Below are positions 18,847 through 27,348 of a stretch of 60,427 bases of DNA, piece by piece. The notes below the pieces were generated by a model, which saw only the letters and a list, made by a program, of their open reading frames with translations, had not been told where the DNA came from and ran no database searches. Location of the stretch: assembly GCF_021698855.1 (NCBI RefSeq), contig NZ_WWFA01000010.1, forward strand, positions 1-60,427, written 5' to 3'. Every line of letters begins with the position of its first letter. Position 1 is the first letter of the stretch. The DNA comes from Lactobacillus sp. S2-2. Lineage in GTDB: Bacteria > Bacillota > Bacilli > Lactobacillales > Lactobacillaceae. Made by a program: the position numbers and the translations under genes.

Positions 18847-19656
18847 TTGAATAATGATGATCCAATGAAAGTAAGTGTTTTATCTAGTGGAAGTTCTGGA
18901 AATGTAACTTATATTGAAACTAATCAACATAAGGTTTTGCTAGATGCAGGGCTTAGTGGAAAGAAAATTAAAAATTTAATGGATCAAATTAATCGTGATT
19001 TAAACGATGTTGATTTGTTATTTGTTAGTCATGAACATACTGATCATGCAAAAGCAGTCGGAATTTTAGCAAGAAAATATCCAAGTATTAATGTTTATGC
19101 AAATCAAGAAACATGGGATGCAATGGCACCTCATATTGGTGATTTCCCAGAAACACAAAAAAATTTATTTTTACCAAATACAACCCAATTATTTGGTGAT
19201 TTAGATGTTGAGAGTTTTTCAGTTTCACATGATGCTGCAAATGCGCAATTTTATAATTTTCATCATCAAGGTAAAAGTTTTGTAGTCTTAACTGATACAG
19301 GTTATGTTTCTGAAAGAATCGCTGGAATTATTAAAAATGCAAATGCATATGTTATGGAATGTAATCATGATATCGAAATGTTGCGATATGGTGATTACAC
19401 ATGGGATACGAAGCAACGAATTATGTCAGATAGAGGACATTTATCGAATGAAGATGGTGCCAAGGCAATGATGGATATTATCGGTGAGCAAACTGATAAT
19501 ATCTTTATTGGTCATCGTAGTCATCATAATAATATGAAATCATTAGCTCATTTAACCGTATCAAGTATTTTAGATGAGCATGATTTTGGACTTGGTGATG
19601 CATTTAATTTATTAGATACTGATGTTGAACAAGTTTCTGGATTAATTACTCTTTAA
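18847..19656 (+). CDS. walJ: WalJ (YycJ), metallo-beta-lactamase-fold hydrolase
   Basis: A 269-aa MBL-fold protein, cytosolic, in the walRK operon. The metal-binding signature SHEHTDHAK is at about 59-67, with further ligands at VSHDA, LTDTGYV, MECNHD and the C-terminal GHRSHHN. The likely start is the TTG at 18847 with AGGAT 7 nt upstream; ATG 18871 would give MKVSVLSSGS. Family members are 5'-3' exonucleases implicated in DNA repair and cell-division coordination. Confidence 0.92.
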   Translation: MNNDDPMKVSVLSSGSSGNVTYIETNQHKVLLDAGLSGKKIKNLMDQINRDLNDVDLLFVSHEHTDHAKAVGILARKYPSINVYANQETWDAMAPHIGDFPETQKNLFLPNTTQLFGDLDVESFSVSHDAANAQFYNFHHQGKSFVVLTDTGYVSERIAGIIKNANAYVMECNHDIEMLRYGDYTWDTKQRIMSDRGHLSNEDGAKAMMDIIGEQTDNIFIGHRSHHNNMKSLAHLTVSSILDEHDFGLGDAFNLLDTDVEQVSGLITL

Positions 19657-19726
19657 AGTTAAATTAATGATTTTTTTATGTTTTACTGCTAGAATTGATT
19701 ACAAATTAAATAAAGGATGATGACAA

Positions 19727-20989
19727 ATGAAAAGTGGTAAGTTATTTACAAAAATTGCTTTAGTTGCTTTTATATCAGGTGTCATTGGTGGAGGAGCTGT
19801 TTATGGAGGAGTTTCTCTATTAAATAATTCAACTGATGTAACTGAGTCTGTTCCAAGCGGTTCTAGTAAAGGTGGAACAGCTAAAGTCGACAATAAGAAA
19901 ACAAATGTTCAAACTCAAGCTACTAATGTTTATAATAATAACAAAGATAGCGTTGTTTCAGTTATCAATAAAGAAAAGACTTCAAAAAATAATAGTAGTG
20001 ATGCATCTTCATTATTTGGTGATCTTTTTGGTGGAAATAATGGTAATTCCGGGAACTCTAATGGTAACAGTGGTTCAAGTGATGATTCATCACTTGAAAA
20101 AGTTAGTGAAGGATCAGGAGTTATTTATCGTAAATCCGACAATGCTGCTTATATCGTAACTAATAACCACGTGGTTGCTGGTTCTTCATCACTTGAAGTA
20201 CTATTAAGTAATGGTAAAAAATTATCTGCTAAATTAGTCGGTAGTGATTCAGTAACTGACTTAGCAGTTCTAAAAATTAATGGTTCTTCAATTGATAAGG
20301 TTGCTAACTTTGGTAATTCTAATAATATTAATGTTGGTGAAACTGCATTAGCAATTGGATCACCATTAGGTTCAGATTATGCATCTTCATTAACTCAAGG
20401 AGTTATTTCAGCTAAGAAACGTCAAGTACAACAAGCAGCTTCAGGAAGCAGCAATACATCAGCTGGATATGCAACTGTAATTCAAACTGATGCCGCAATT
20501 AACCCAGGTAATTCTGGTGGACCACTTCTAAACCTTGCTGGACAAGTAATTGGAATTAATTCAATGAAATTATCAACAGATAGTTCTGGTACAAGTGTTG
20601 AAGGAATGGGATTTGCAATTCCAAGTAATGAAGTAACTAAAATTATTAATCAATTAGTTAAAGATGGTAAAGTAACTAGACCAAAATTAGGAATTAAATA
20701 TATCGACTTATCTAATATTGCAGCAAGTGATCAAAAATCTAAATTAAAATTACCTTCTAAAGTTTCTAAAGGGGTAGTAGTAATGCAATCAGTTAAGAAT
20801 TCACCTGCTAAAAAGGCTGGATTAAAACAATATGATGTAATTACTAAGTTAGATGGTCAAGCAATTACTGATCAAGGTAAATTACAATCAATCTTATATC
20901 AACATAAGGTTGGAGATAAAATCTCAGTTGAATATTATCGTGATGGTAAATTACAAACTTCAACAATTAAATTAAATCAAGCTAGTTAA
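19727..20989 (+). CDS. htrA: HtrA/DegP-type surface serine protease
   Basis: A membrane-anchored quality-control protease, 420 aa. It has one N-terminal helix (about 8-30), a long Ser/Gly/Asn linker (about 35-125), a trypsin-like domain with catalytic H148 (TNNHVVAG), D178 (VTDLAVLKI) and S263 (GNSGGPLLN), and one C-terminal PDZ domain (about 315-410). AAAGGATG precedes the ATG. It ends the wal operon, as in other Lactobacillales, but the rlmH gene that commonly follows is absent here. Confidence 0.95.
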   Translation: MKSGKLFTKIALVAFISGVIGGGAVYGGVSLLNNSTDVTESVPSGSSKGGTAKVDNKKTNVQTQATNVYNNNKDSVVSVINKEKTSKNNSSDASSLFGDLFGGNNGNSGNSNGNSGSSDDSSLEKVSEGSGVIYRKSDNAAYIVTNNHVVAGSSSLEVLLSNGKKLSAKLVGSDSVTDLAVLKINGSSIDKVANFGNSNNINVGETALAIGSPLGSDYASSLTQGVISAKKRQVQQAASGSSNTSAGYATVIQTDAAINPGNSGGPLLNLAGQVIGINSMKLSTDSSGTSVEGMGFAIPSNEVTKIINQLVKDGKVTRPKLGIKYIDLSNIAASDQKSKLKLPSKVSKGVVVMQSVKNSPAKKAGLKQYDVITKLDGQAITDQGKLQSILYQHKVGDKISVEYYRDGKLQTSTIKLNQAS

Positions 20990-20991
20990 TA

Positions 20992-21026
20992 AAAATAAGC
21001 CTCAGTTAATGAGGCTTATTTTTTTA
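20992..21026 (+). terminator. terminator of the wal-htrA operon
   Basis: AAATAAGCCTC / GAGGCTTATTT, 11 bp with a 7-nt loop, followed by a T-run. Confidence 0.9.
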
Positions 21027-21081
21027 TTTACGAATATTAAAATTTAAAAATAATGTAAATGATTGGCTTTTTATAAAGAAC

Positions 21082-21406
21082 TTATTCACAATATCAAATG
21101 TTGTGGATAAGTCTGTGGATTAATGATTTGTGAAATTATAATTCCTTTATTACCAATTATTACAGCTGTTAAAAGTTATTATTAAAGTTATCCACAGGGT
21201 GTGTGTGTAACTTTTTTATTAATGCTTTTTTAACGTCATAAACATTGATTTAGCAACGTTTGTATTGTGTTAACGAACATATGTTTAACTGTGGATTAAT
21301 TACTTTTAAAAAAATAACATTGACAAATTGTAGAAAATAACAGGTATGTATTTTTTTCCTAAAACAAAGATATTGTGAATTTGTCTGTGGATAACTTTGT
21401 GCATAA
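21082..21406. other. cluster of DnaA-box-like 9-mers (origin-like or DnaA-titration locus)
   Basis: This gene-free stretch holds seven sites matching or one to two bases off the DnaA box TTATCCACA: TTATTCACA 21082-21090, TGTGGATAA 21102-21110 (exact, reverse), TGTGGATTA 21114-21122, TTATCCACA 21188-21196 (exact), TGTGGATTA 21290-21298, TGTGGATAA 21386-21394 (exact, reverse) and TGTGCATAA 21398-21406. Very AT-rich sequence separates them. dnaA and dnaN are not in the window, so this may be a secondary DnaA-binding locus rather than oriC proper. Confidence 0.75.
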
Positions 21407-21429
21407 AGTGTTTAAAAATGTTATTAACA

Positions 21430-21467
21430 AAAACAGCTGATAATTTTTAATTATTATCAGCTGTTTT
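21430..21467. terminator. bidirectional terminator at the end of the Crp/Fnr gene
   Basis: A 14-bp stem AAAACAGCTGATAA / TTATCAGCTGTTTT. It includes the stop and last codons of the minus-strand regulator gene. Confidence 0.8.
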
Positions 21468-22118
21468 AATTAATTGATTTAAATTTAATATTTCGATATT
21501 TGATTTTTCTTTTTTTATAATTTGTTCTTGTTCTAATAATTTAAATTTTCTAGTTAACGTTTCTGGAGTGGTTCCGATATAATTAGCTAAATCTTTCATT
21601 TTCAATGGTAATTTGAAAGTTACTTTATTTTTTAAATGATATGTCTCTAATAAATAAGTTGCAATTCTTTTTTCAATTTTTTGAATAATTAAATACTTAT
21701 TCTGTTTCTCTAATTCATGTGTTTTTTGTAAATTGATTTTTAATAAATTTAAAGCTAATTTTGGATATTGATTTAATAGTTGATTAAAGTCAGTTTCTTT
21801 AATAATACAAATTTCACTTTTATCAGTTATTTCACCATATAGGTTAAAATTATCCTGGCCAAATAACCAATTCTCACCTTCATATTCACCATCATTAATA
21901 ATACGAATAATTTGTTCTTTACCGTCATCAGTTAATTGGTAAATTTTCATCAAACCAGTAGCCAAAATAATTAACTTTTTTTCATTTTCATATGGTTGAA
22001 AGATAATTTCATTTTTATTTAAATGTTGATACTGAATCAATTTTTCAATTTTAATTTTGTCTTCTAAAGCTAAATCTTTAAAAAGTGGGACGTTATCAAC
22101 ACATAAATGATTATTCAT
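21447..22118 (-). CDS. Crp/Fnr-family regulator with two cysteines (FLP-like)
   Basis: 223 aa: an N-terminal cNMP-binding-type beta-roll (about 10-115), a dimer helix, and a C-terminal winged HTH (about 160-210) with MKDLANYIGTTPETLTRKFKLLE. It has exactly two cysteines, C6 and C104. That pattern resembles the Lactobacillus casei FLP, whose Cys pair forms a redox-sensitive disulfide, and there is no iron-sulfur Cys cluster as in FNR. It is last in a metal-transport operon that carries two perfect TTGAT-N4-ATCAA sites, the likely targets. AAGGAG precedes the ATG. Confidence 0.85.
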   Translation of the reverse strand: MNNHLCVDNVPLFKDLALEDKIKIEKLIQYQHLNKNEIIFQPYENEKKLIILATGLMKIYQLTDDGKEQIIRIINDGEYEGENWLFGQDNFNLYGEITDKSEICIIKETDFNQLLNQYPKLALNLLKINLQKTHELEKQNKYLIIQKIEKRIATYLLETYHLKNKVTFKLPLKMKDLANYIGTTPETLTRKFKLLEQEQIIKKEKSNIEILNLNQLIKTADNN

Positions 22119-22130
22119 AATTTCTCCTTA

Positions 22131-22172
22131 AATAAAAACGCGTTGTTATCATTAATATGATAATAACACGTT
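22131..22172 (-). terminator. terminator between the HMA chaperone gene and the Crp/Fnr gene
   Basis: Minus-strand AACGTGTTATTATCAT pairs with ATGATAACAACGCGTT and is followed by TTTTATTT. Partial read-through could feed the regulator gene. Confidence 0.75.
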
Positions 22173-22189
22173 TATTAAATCTGATTTAG

Positions 22190-22405
22190 TTAGGCAACAG
22201 ATTGAACTTCAAAACCTAATTTTTGAATTGCTGCTTTAATTTGATCAACTGAATTTTTAGTTTCATCTAGTTTTAAATTAACTTTACTAGCATTAAATAA
22301 TACTTCAGCATCTGATACACCAGCTTGATCACTAACTGTCTTTTCAATTTTTTGTAAACATGAAGGGCAGGTAATGGTTTCTAATTGTAAACTGTAATTT
22401 TTCAT
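22190..22405 (-). CDS. small HMA-domain metal chaperone
   Basis: A 71-aa ferredoxin-like heavy-metal-associated domain. The metal site reads ITCPSCLQKIE at about residues 10-20; the usual copper-chaperone motif is MxCxxC, so the Met is replaced by Ile-Thr. The ATG at 22405 is preceded by AAGGAGG; an upstream in-frame start would add a non-HMA stretch. The adjacent ATPase has no HMA domain of its own, so this protein probably supplies its metal. Confidence 0.88.
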   Translation of the reverse strand: MKNYSLQLETITCPSCLQKIEKTVSDQAGVSDAEVLFNASKVNLKLDETKNSVDQIKAAIQKLGFEVQSVA

Positions 22406-22463
22406 AATAAATTCCTCCTTGATTTGTATGACTTTAATATAGTTTGTTCTCTTTAATAAATAA

Positions 22464-22477
22464 TTGATATAAATCAA
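22464..22477. promoter_or_regulatory. FNR/FLP-type palindrome before the HMA gene
   Basis: TTGATATAAATCAA is a perfect TTGAT-N4-ATCAA palindrome. It overlaps the stop codon of the ATPase gene and lies 58 nt before the HMA start, so it could control an internal promoter for the chaperone and regulator. Confidence 0.7.
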
Positions 22478-24333
22478 TTTTTATTAAAAAAGTGTGATAA
22501 ACGAATTGCATTTAAAATAACAATTAAAATACTAATTTCATGGAAGAACATTCCATTTCCCATCTGAATTACATTAAAGAAAACGCCAATTAATAAAATG
22601 ACAACAGTAAAAATACTAATGAAAATATTTTGATTCATGTTTTGATAAGTTTTATTGGCAATATCTTTAGCAGTAGATAAATCATTTAAATTAGAATTAA
22701 TTAAAACGATATCTGAAATATCAATTGAAACATCAGTCCCACTTCCCATTGCAATGCCAATATCTGCATTTGAAATTGCAGGACTGTCATTAATTCCATC
22801 ACCAACAAACATAACTTTATGATTGTTGGCTTGTAGCTCTTTAATATACTGAGCTTTATCTTCAGGTAATAAGTTACCAAATCCTTGATCAATAGGTAAT
22901 TCATTAACTAAGGCATTAACAGAGGTTTTTGAATCACCAGATAAAATTGTGAGATTTTTAATTCCTTGTTCTTTTAGTTTAGTAAGAGCTTGATTTTCTT
23001 CAGGACGAAGATGGTCACGAATTGCTAAAATAGCTAATTCACTTTGGTCGTAGTTACTAATAATTACGATTGTTTTGTGTTGTTGTTCAAGTGGTCTAAT
23101 AGTAGATGCTAAGTTATTTTTTTGATTAATATTTTCATTAATTAAAGTTTGATTACCAATAAAATAATTTGTTCCAGATACATTTACTTTAAGTCCTTTT
23201 CCTTTGATTGTGGTTGATTGATTCAATTTAATTTTTGATTTAGAATTAGTAAATTTTAAAATAGCTTTTGCTAGTGGATGATTTGATTCACTTTCAGCGG
23301 CTTGTAATATTTGTTGAATATTTTTTTTGGAACCTTGAAGTAAAATAAAATCTTCAACTTCAGGATTTCCAGTGGTTAAAGTTCCAGTTTTATCAAAAAG
23401 GACTGTGTCAATCTGATTTAGATTGGCGATTGCTTGTCCTCCTTTGAATAAGATGTGTTTTTTAGCACCAGCACCAATTCCAGCAACATTAGATACAGGT
23501 ACTCCGATTATTAAAGCACCAGGACAACCAAGCACCATCATGGTAATGGCTATCTTTAAATTCATGGAAATTAAACCAACTAATAATGAAAGAATTAAGA
23601 CAATTGGCGTATAGTATTTTGCAAAGCGATCAATAAATTTTTGACTATTTGATTTTTTATCTTGAGATTCTTCAACTAAATTAATAATTTTTCCAAATGT
23701 GGTATCACGACCAGTTTTATTAACTTGAATGATTAAACTTCCATCTTCTAAGTTAGTTCCAGAGTAAACTTCATCTGAATTATATTTTTTAACTAGTTTA
23801 GCTTCTCCAGTTATATTAGCTTCATTGATTAATCCGGACCCACTAATAATTGAACCATCAACTGGAATTTGAGAACCTGGTTTTACGATAATTTGATCAT
23901 TTATTTTTAGCTTATTGATTGCAACTTCAGTTTGTTTTTGATCTTTATCAATAATAATTGCTTTTTTAGGTGCCATTTCAGTTAATTTTTTAATTTCTGA
24001 GCGGGTCTTTTTTAAAGTGAATGACTCTAATAAATTTCCTAGTAGAAATAAGAAAGTAACAAAAGCAGCTTCATTAAATTCATGGATAATAAAAGCACCA
24101 AAAGTGGCTAGAGTAATTAATAATTCAATTGAAATCATTTTGAATTTTAATGCTGAAAAAGCATTGATGAAGATTGGGATGATACCAATTATTGCAGTGA
24201 TAAACATTATTAATTGATATAGATAGTTTGAATTAAAAATATGCAGTGATAATTCAGCTAATATAATCAAAATGGTCATTGTTAAGATGACTAGTTTCTG
24301 ATTTTGTTTATAAAATTTTTGAATTTTAAACAT
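22474..24333 (-). CDS. P1B-type heavy-metal ATPase with a CPG motif
   Basis: A 619-aa metal efflux or uptake ATPase. It starts directly with membrane helices and lacks an N-terminal metal-binding domain. Visible: actuator loop TGEAKLV, the transmembrane metal motif LGCPGALIIG (CPG where copper pumps have CPC), phosphorylation site FDKTGTLT, the HP locus SESNHPLAKA, and the hinge MFVGDGINDSPA. The substrate is uncertain (zinc, cadmium, iron or copper all possible). A companion HMA chaperone and an FLP-like regulator follow in the operon. AAGGAGG precedes the ATG. Confidence 0.92.
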   Translation of the reverse strand: MFKIQKFYKQNQKLVILTMTILIILAELSLHIFNSNYLYQLIMFITAIIGIIPIFINAFSALKFKMISIELLITLATFGAFIIHEFNEAAFVTFLFLLGNLLESFTLKKTRSEIKKLTEMAPKKAIIIDKDQKQTEVAINKLKINDQIIVKPGSQIPVDGSIISGSGLINEANITGEAKLVKKYNSDEVYSGTNLEDGSLIIQVNKTGRDTTFGKIINLVEESQDKKSNSQKFIDRFAKYYTPIVLILSLLVGLISMNLKIAITMMVLGCPGALIIGVPVSNVAGIGAGAKKHILFKGGQAIANLNQIDTVLFDKTGTLTTGNPEVEDFILLQGSKKNIQQILQAAESESNHPLAKAILKFTNSKSKIKLNQSTTIKGKGLKVNVSGTNYFIGNQTLINENINQKNNLASTIRPLEQQHKTIVIISNYDQSELAILAIRDHLRPEENQALTKLKEQGIKNLTILSGDSKTSVNALVNELPIDQGFGNLLPEDKAQYIKELQANNHKVMFVGDGINDSPAISNADIGIAMGSGTDVSIDISDIVLINSNLNDLSTAKDIANKTYQNMNQNIFISIFTVVILLIGVFFNVIQMGNGMFFHEISILIVILNAIRLSHFFNKN

Positions 24334-24384
24334 GATTATCCCTCCTTATAGTCAATATGATATAAAAAAAGATGCAATAAAAAA

Positions 24385-24398
24385 TTGATATTAATCAA
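24385..24398. promoter_or_regulatory. FNR/FLP-type palindrome before the P1B ATPase gene
   Basis: TTGATATTAATCAA is a second perfect TTGAT-N4-ATCAA palindrome, 52 nt upstream of the ATPase start. It probably belongs to the promoter region of the operon. Confidence 0.72.
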
Positions 24399-24407
24399 TA
24401 ATTATGA

Positions 24408-25373
24408 TTATTTACTAAGTGAATATTTTTTATATTGATATGCAAAAATATTTTTAATGAGATAAGTAATTACTGTCACAATCAGACAACCTAAGATAAT
24501 AAAACTAATTCTTTGTAGAATTGCTTGATTCAAGCTGAAAAGATTTTCAGTAGAGTACATTACATTAAATGTGATAAAAATGATTTGAACAAAATAATTT
24601 TTAATAAATGAAAATACAAACGCTAAAATTAGAATTAAATAAAGATGATATTGAACGGGAATTAAAATACTAAAGATAACAAAATAAATTAAGATTCCTG
24701 TAATAGTACCCATAATTCTTCTTAGTAATCTTTGTTTTGTTGTGTTTACTGAAATTTGTGTAAGTGACATAACCGTCATACAAATCCACATGCCTTTACT
24801 TAAGTGGAAGCAGTTTATGATGATTAAGGATAATGAAATTCCAACACTCATGAGTATGGAAACATAATGTGATTCAAGCTTTACATGAGGAGATTGAACA
24901 TTATTTGCATCATTTTTATTCTTGATAAAATATACAATTCCTAATAAAACAGATGTTAGTAATAAACATAAAAATCTATTTTTCAAATTAAAGTTGTTCA
25001 TGTCAGTAGTTGAATCAAAAATATATAATAATATAAAGGGCATAAATATTTTATACTTAAAATTATTTGAATATGCACACATCAATGTATAAATTGAAAT
25101 TAAATTGATTGGAATCATTAGATAAAAAGGAACAATTAAATTTAAAGTGGCAATTGTCCCATATAATAAAAATGAGGTTGAAACCATTAGGGATGCTTTT
25201 TTTGGACTAAGTTGTAGTGGAATATTTATGAACATTAGCAGTGCAGTAATTAAAGCAACTCCAGTTAAAGATTCTTGCATGCCAAATAAGCTAGTTAATA
25301 AGTTTATGTAGATAAAGATTACTATAATTTGAATAAAGTTTGTTGTTATATTTTTCTTTGTTAATTTAGTCAT
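24408..25373 (-). CDS. FUSC-like (aromatic acid exporter family) membrane protein
   Basis: A 321-aa integral membrane protein with about ten hydrophobic segments in two halves joined by a charged loop (about 155-165). The second half contains the SKGMWICMTVMSLTQ...RRIMGTITGI pattern seen in FUSC/YccS-type proteins. The ATG at 25373 follows GGAGGT; the longer reading frame lacks a site. Substrate unknown. It shares no operon with the neighbouring ATPase, because the FNR-type site lies between them. Confidence 0.7.
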   Translation of the reverse strand: MTKLTKKNITTNFIQIIVIFIYINLLTSLFGMQESLTGVALITALLMFINIPLQLSPKKASLMVSTSFLLYGTIATLNLIVPFYLMIPINLISIYTLMCAYSNNFKYKIFMPFILLYIFDSTTDMNNFNLKNRFLCLLLTSVLLGIVYFIKNKNDANNVQSPHVKLESHYVSILMSVGISLSLIIINCFHLSKGMWICMTVMSLTQISVNTTKQRLLRRIMGTITGILIYFVIFSILIPVQYHLYLILILAFVFSFIKNYFVQIIFITFNVMYSTENLFSLNQAILQRISFIILGCLIVTVITYLIKNIFAYQYKKYSLSK

Positions 25374-25464
25374 TGTAAATACCTCCAATTAAAATAGCAT
25401 TGAGCAATATACCACAATCAATATGGTTTTTCTATAACGTATTTTTTGAAAAAAATTTTAAATA

Positions 25465-25502
25465 AAAACGCTTTAAAGATTACTTATCTTTAAAGCGTTT
25501 TT
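25465..25502 (-). terminator. terminator of the aldo/keto reductase gene
   Basis: AAAAACGCTTTAAAGAT / ATCTTTAAAGCGTTTTT, a 17-bp perfect stem with a short loop. It could work in both directions. Confidence 0.85.
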
Positions 25503-25516
25503 GGATGTTTTTGAAT

Positions 25517-26347
25517 TTAAAATTCTTGATATACGGCAGGGTCTTGGTTGGCGATTCGACCATCTGGTTTTGTCATTTGATTGATGATTTCCATTTCTTC
25601 ATCAGTTAATTCAAAATCAAAGACATCTTTGTTGCCACGTTGACGAGTTGGAGTTGATGATTTGGGAATTGGTAAGACATTTAATTGAACTTCCCAACGT
25701 AAAATAATTTGACCAACATTTTTTTGATATTTATTTGCGATTTTTGTTAAAGTTGGATCTTGTAATACTTCGCTGGCACGTCCTAGTGGACTCCAAGCTT
25801 CAGTTAAAATTTGATGTTCTTCATTGTATTTTCTTTGATCTACTTGATTAAAGCTTGGATGAAGTTCAATTTGGTTGATTTCAGGAAGTTCACCAGTTTC
25901 TTTTTCAAGACGGTCTAAATGCTCAGGTAAGAAATTACATACTCCAATTGTGCGAACTAATCCCCATTTTTTTGCTTCAATTAATGCTTTAAATGCTTCT
26001 ACATAGTGATCATCTTTTGGATTTGGCCAATGTAATAGGACAATATCAAAGTAATCAAGATGTGCACGGTAAAGAGATTCTTGTAAAGTTTGAATTAGTT
26101 GATCATGTTGATAGTAACGTCCTGGAATTTTAGTAGTTACAATTAAATCACTACGGTCAATTCCTGAATCAGCAATTCCACGACCAACTGCTCCTTCATT
26201 TTCATAATTATAAGCTGTATCTAAAAGACGATATCCATTTTTAATTGCAGTGCTAATTGTTTTAGCACCAGTAAATCCATTTAGTTTATAAGTTCCAAAA
26301 CCAATTTTTGGAAGTTCTAAGCCATTTCTTAAAAGATAGTTTTCCAT
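25517..26347 (-). CDS. aldo/keto reductase
   Basis: A 276-aa NADPH-dependent carbonyl reductase of the 2,5-diketogluconate reductase group. The tetrad is visible: D and Y in LLDTAYNYENE, K in VTTKIPG and H in IVLLHWPNP. The cofactor loop near the C-terminus reads IPKSSTPTRQRGN. AGGAGGT precedes the ATG. It is monocistronic, with physiological substrate unknown. Confidence 0.92.
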   Translation of the reverse strand: MENYLLRNGLELPKIGFGTYKLNGFTGAKTISTAIKNGYRLLDTAYNYENEGAVGRGIADSGIDRSDLIVTTKIPGRYYQHDQLIQTLQESLYRAHLDYFDIVLLHWPNPKDDHYVEAFKALIEAKKWGLVRTIGVCNFLPEHLDRLEKETGELPEINQIELHPSFNQVDQRKYNEEHQILTEAWSPLGRASEVLQDPTLTKIANKYQKNVGQIILRWEVQLNVLPIPKSSTPTRQRGNKDVFDFELTDEEMEIINQMTKPDGRIANQDPAVYQEF

Positions 26348-26516
26348 CTGTATAACCTCCTAATGTTTATAAATATATTTTAAACTTTTAGATGGAATTT
26401 GTTGAGAATTTTGTTTGGCTATAAATTAATTTTAAAAAAATAACGTATGTAACAAGATGGTTGCTTGTTGATCACATAAAGATTAGTTAATCTAAAATTA
26501 ATAAAGGAGTGATAAT

Positions 26517-27317
26517 ATGATTTTAGCTGAACAGTTAAAAAATAAACGAGAAGAAAAAGGGCTTAGTCAAAATGAATTAGCCAATCGATTACATCTTACT
26601 CGTCAAACAATTTCGCGTTGGGAAACTGGTAAAACTGTCCCAAATTTAGATACTCTAGTTCAATTAAGTGATGAATTAAATATTTCTTTAGATCAATTAT
26701 TGCGAGATGATGATTTAGAGACGGTTACTCATATTAGTAGGGATGTTAAAAAGAAAAAATGGTATAAAATAATCTTACTTTTAATTATAATAATTGCACT
26801 AATTTTTTGGGTGATGATGGGAGTTTTTTCGTGGGGAAGATATGCACAAAATGATATGGTCAATCGAGCTAATCCATTTATGAAGTATCAATATGATTAT
26901 GCTTTATTACCTAAAAAAACTCCTATGAAAAAGGTTAAAGAAGAAGTTGTTGATATGCATGGTAAAAGTAAAATGCAAACAGTTGATCAACCTCAACCGG
27001 TTGATGCATTTGTAGTGCATGATGCATTCGGTAATGGGGAATGGATTAAGTTTCAAATTGGAGAAATCCCTAAAGAACAAGATAATTATGCTCTAGTTAT
27101 GCATAAAGGTTCATATGTTAAAGAAGCACGATTAATTAATCGAAATGAAATTCCTGCAAATATTAGATATGTGATTGGAAATAAAAATTCTTATCAATCA
27201 TTTGATAGTTCACTTGAATCACAAGATAAGAATTATATTAAGAAAAATAAACAAAAACTTCGATTTAATCAAATTCAGCATTATGATGATTCTAATCTGA
27301 TGAAGATTAGTAAATAA
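26517..27317 (+). CDS. XRE-family regulator with a membrane segment
   Basis: 266 aa: an N-terminal Cro/C1-type HTH (about 5-60, LSQNELANRLHLTRQTISRWETG), a basic stretch, one membrane helix (about 88-110), and an extracytoplasmic domain of ~155 residues without a recognised family. The topology suggests a membrane-tethered transcription factor that senses an external signal. AAAGGAG precedes the ATG. A small palindrome AGATTAGTTAATCT at 26480-26493 lies just upstream and is a possible operator. Confidence 0.82.
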   Translation: MILAEQLKNKREEKGLSQNELANRLHLTRQTISRWETGKTVPNLDTLVQLSDELNISLDQLLRDDDLETVTHISRDVKKKKWYKIILLLIIIIALIFWVMMGVFSWGRYAQNDMVNRANPFMKYQYDYALLPKKTPMKKVKEEVVDMHGKSKMQTVDQPQPVDAFVVHDAFGNGEWIKFQIGEIPKEQDNYALVMHKGSYVKEARLINRNEIPANIRYVIGNKNSYQSFDSSLESQDKNYIKKNKQKLRFNQIQHYDDSNLMKISK

Positions 27318-27348
27318 AAACAGGACTAATTAATTAGTCCTGCTTTTA
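27317..27348. terminator. bidirectional terminator
   Basis: AAACAGGACTAAT / ATTAGTCCTGCTTT with T-rich flanks, between convergent genes. Confidence 0.8.

Noticed and set aside
21082-21406. Calling the DnaA-box cluster the chromosomal origin oriC
   Set aside because: Neither dnaA, dnaN, rpmH nor recF is in the window and no skew information is available, so only a DnaA-box cluster is claimed.
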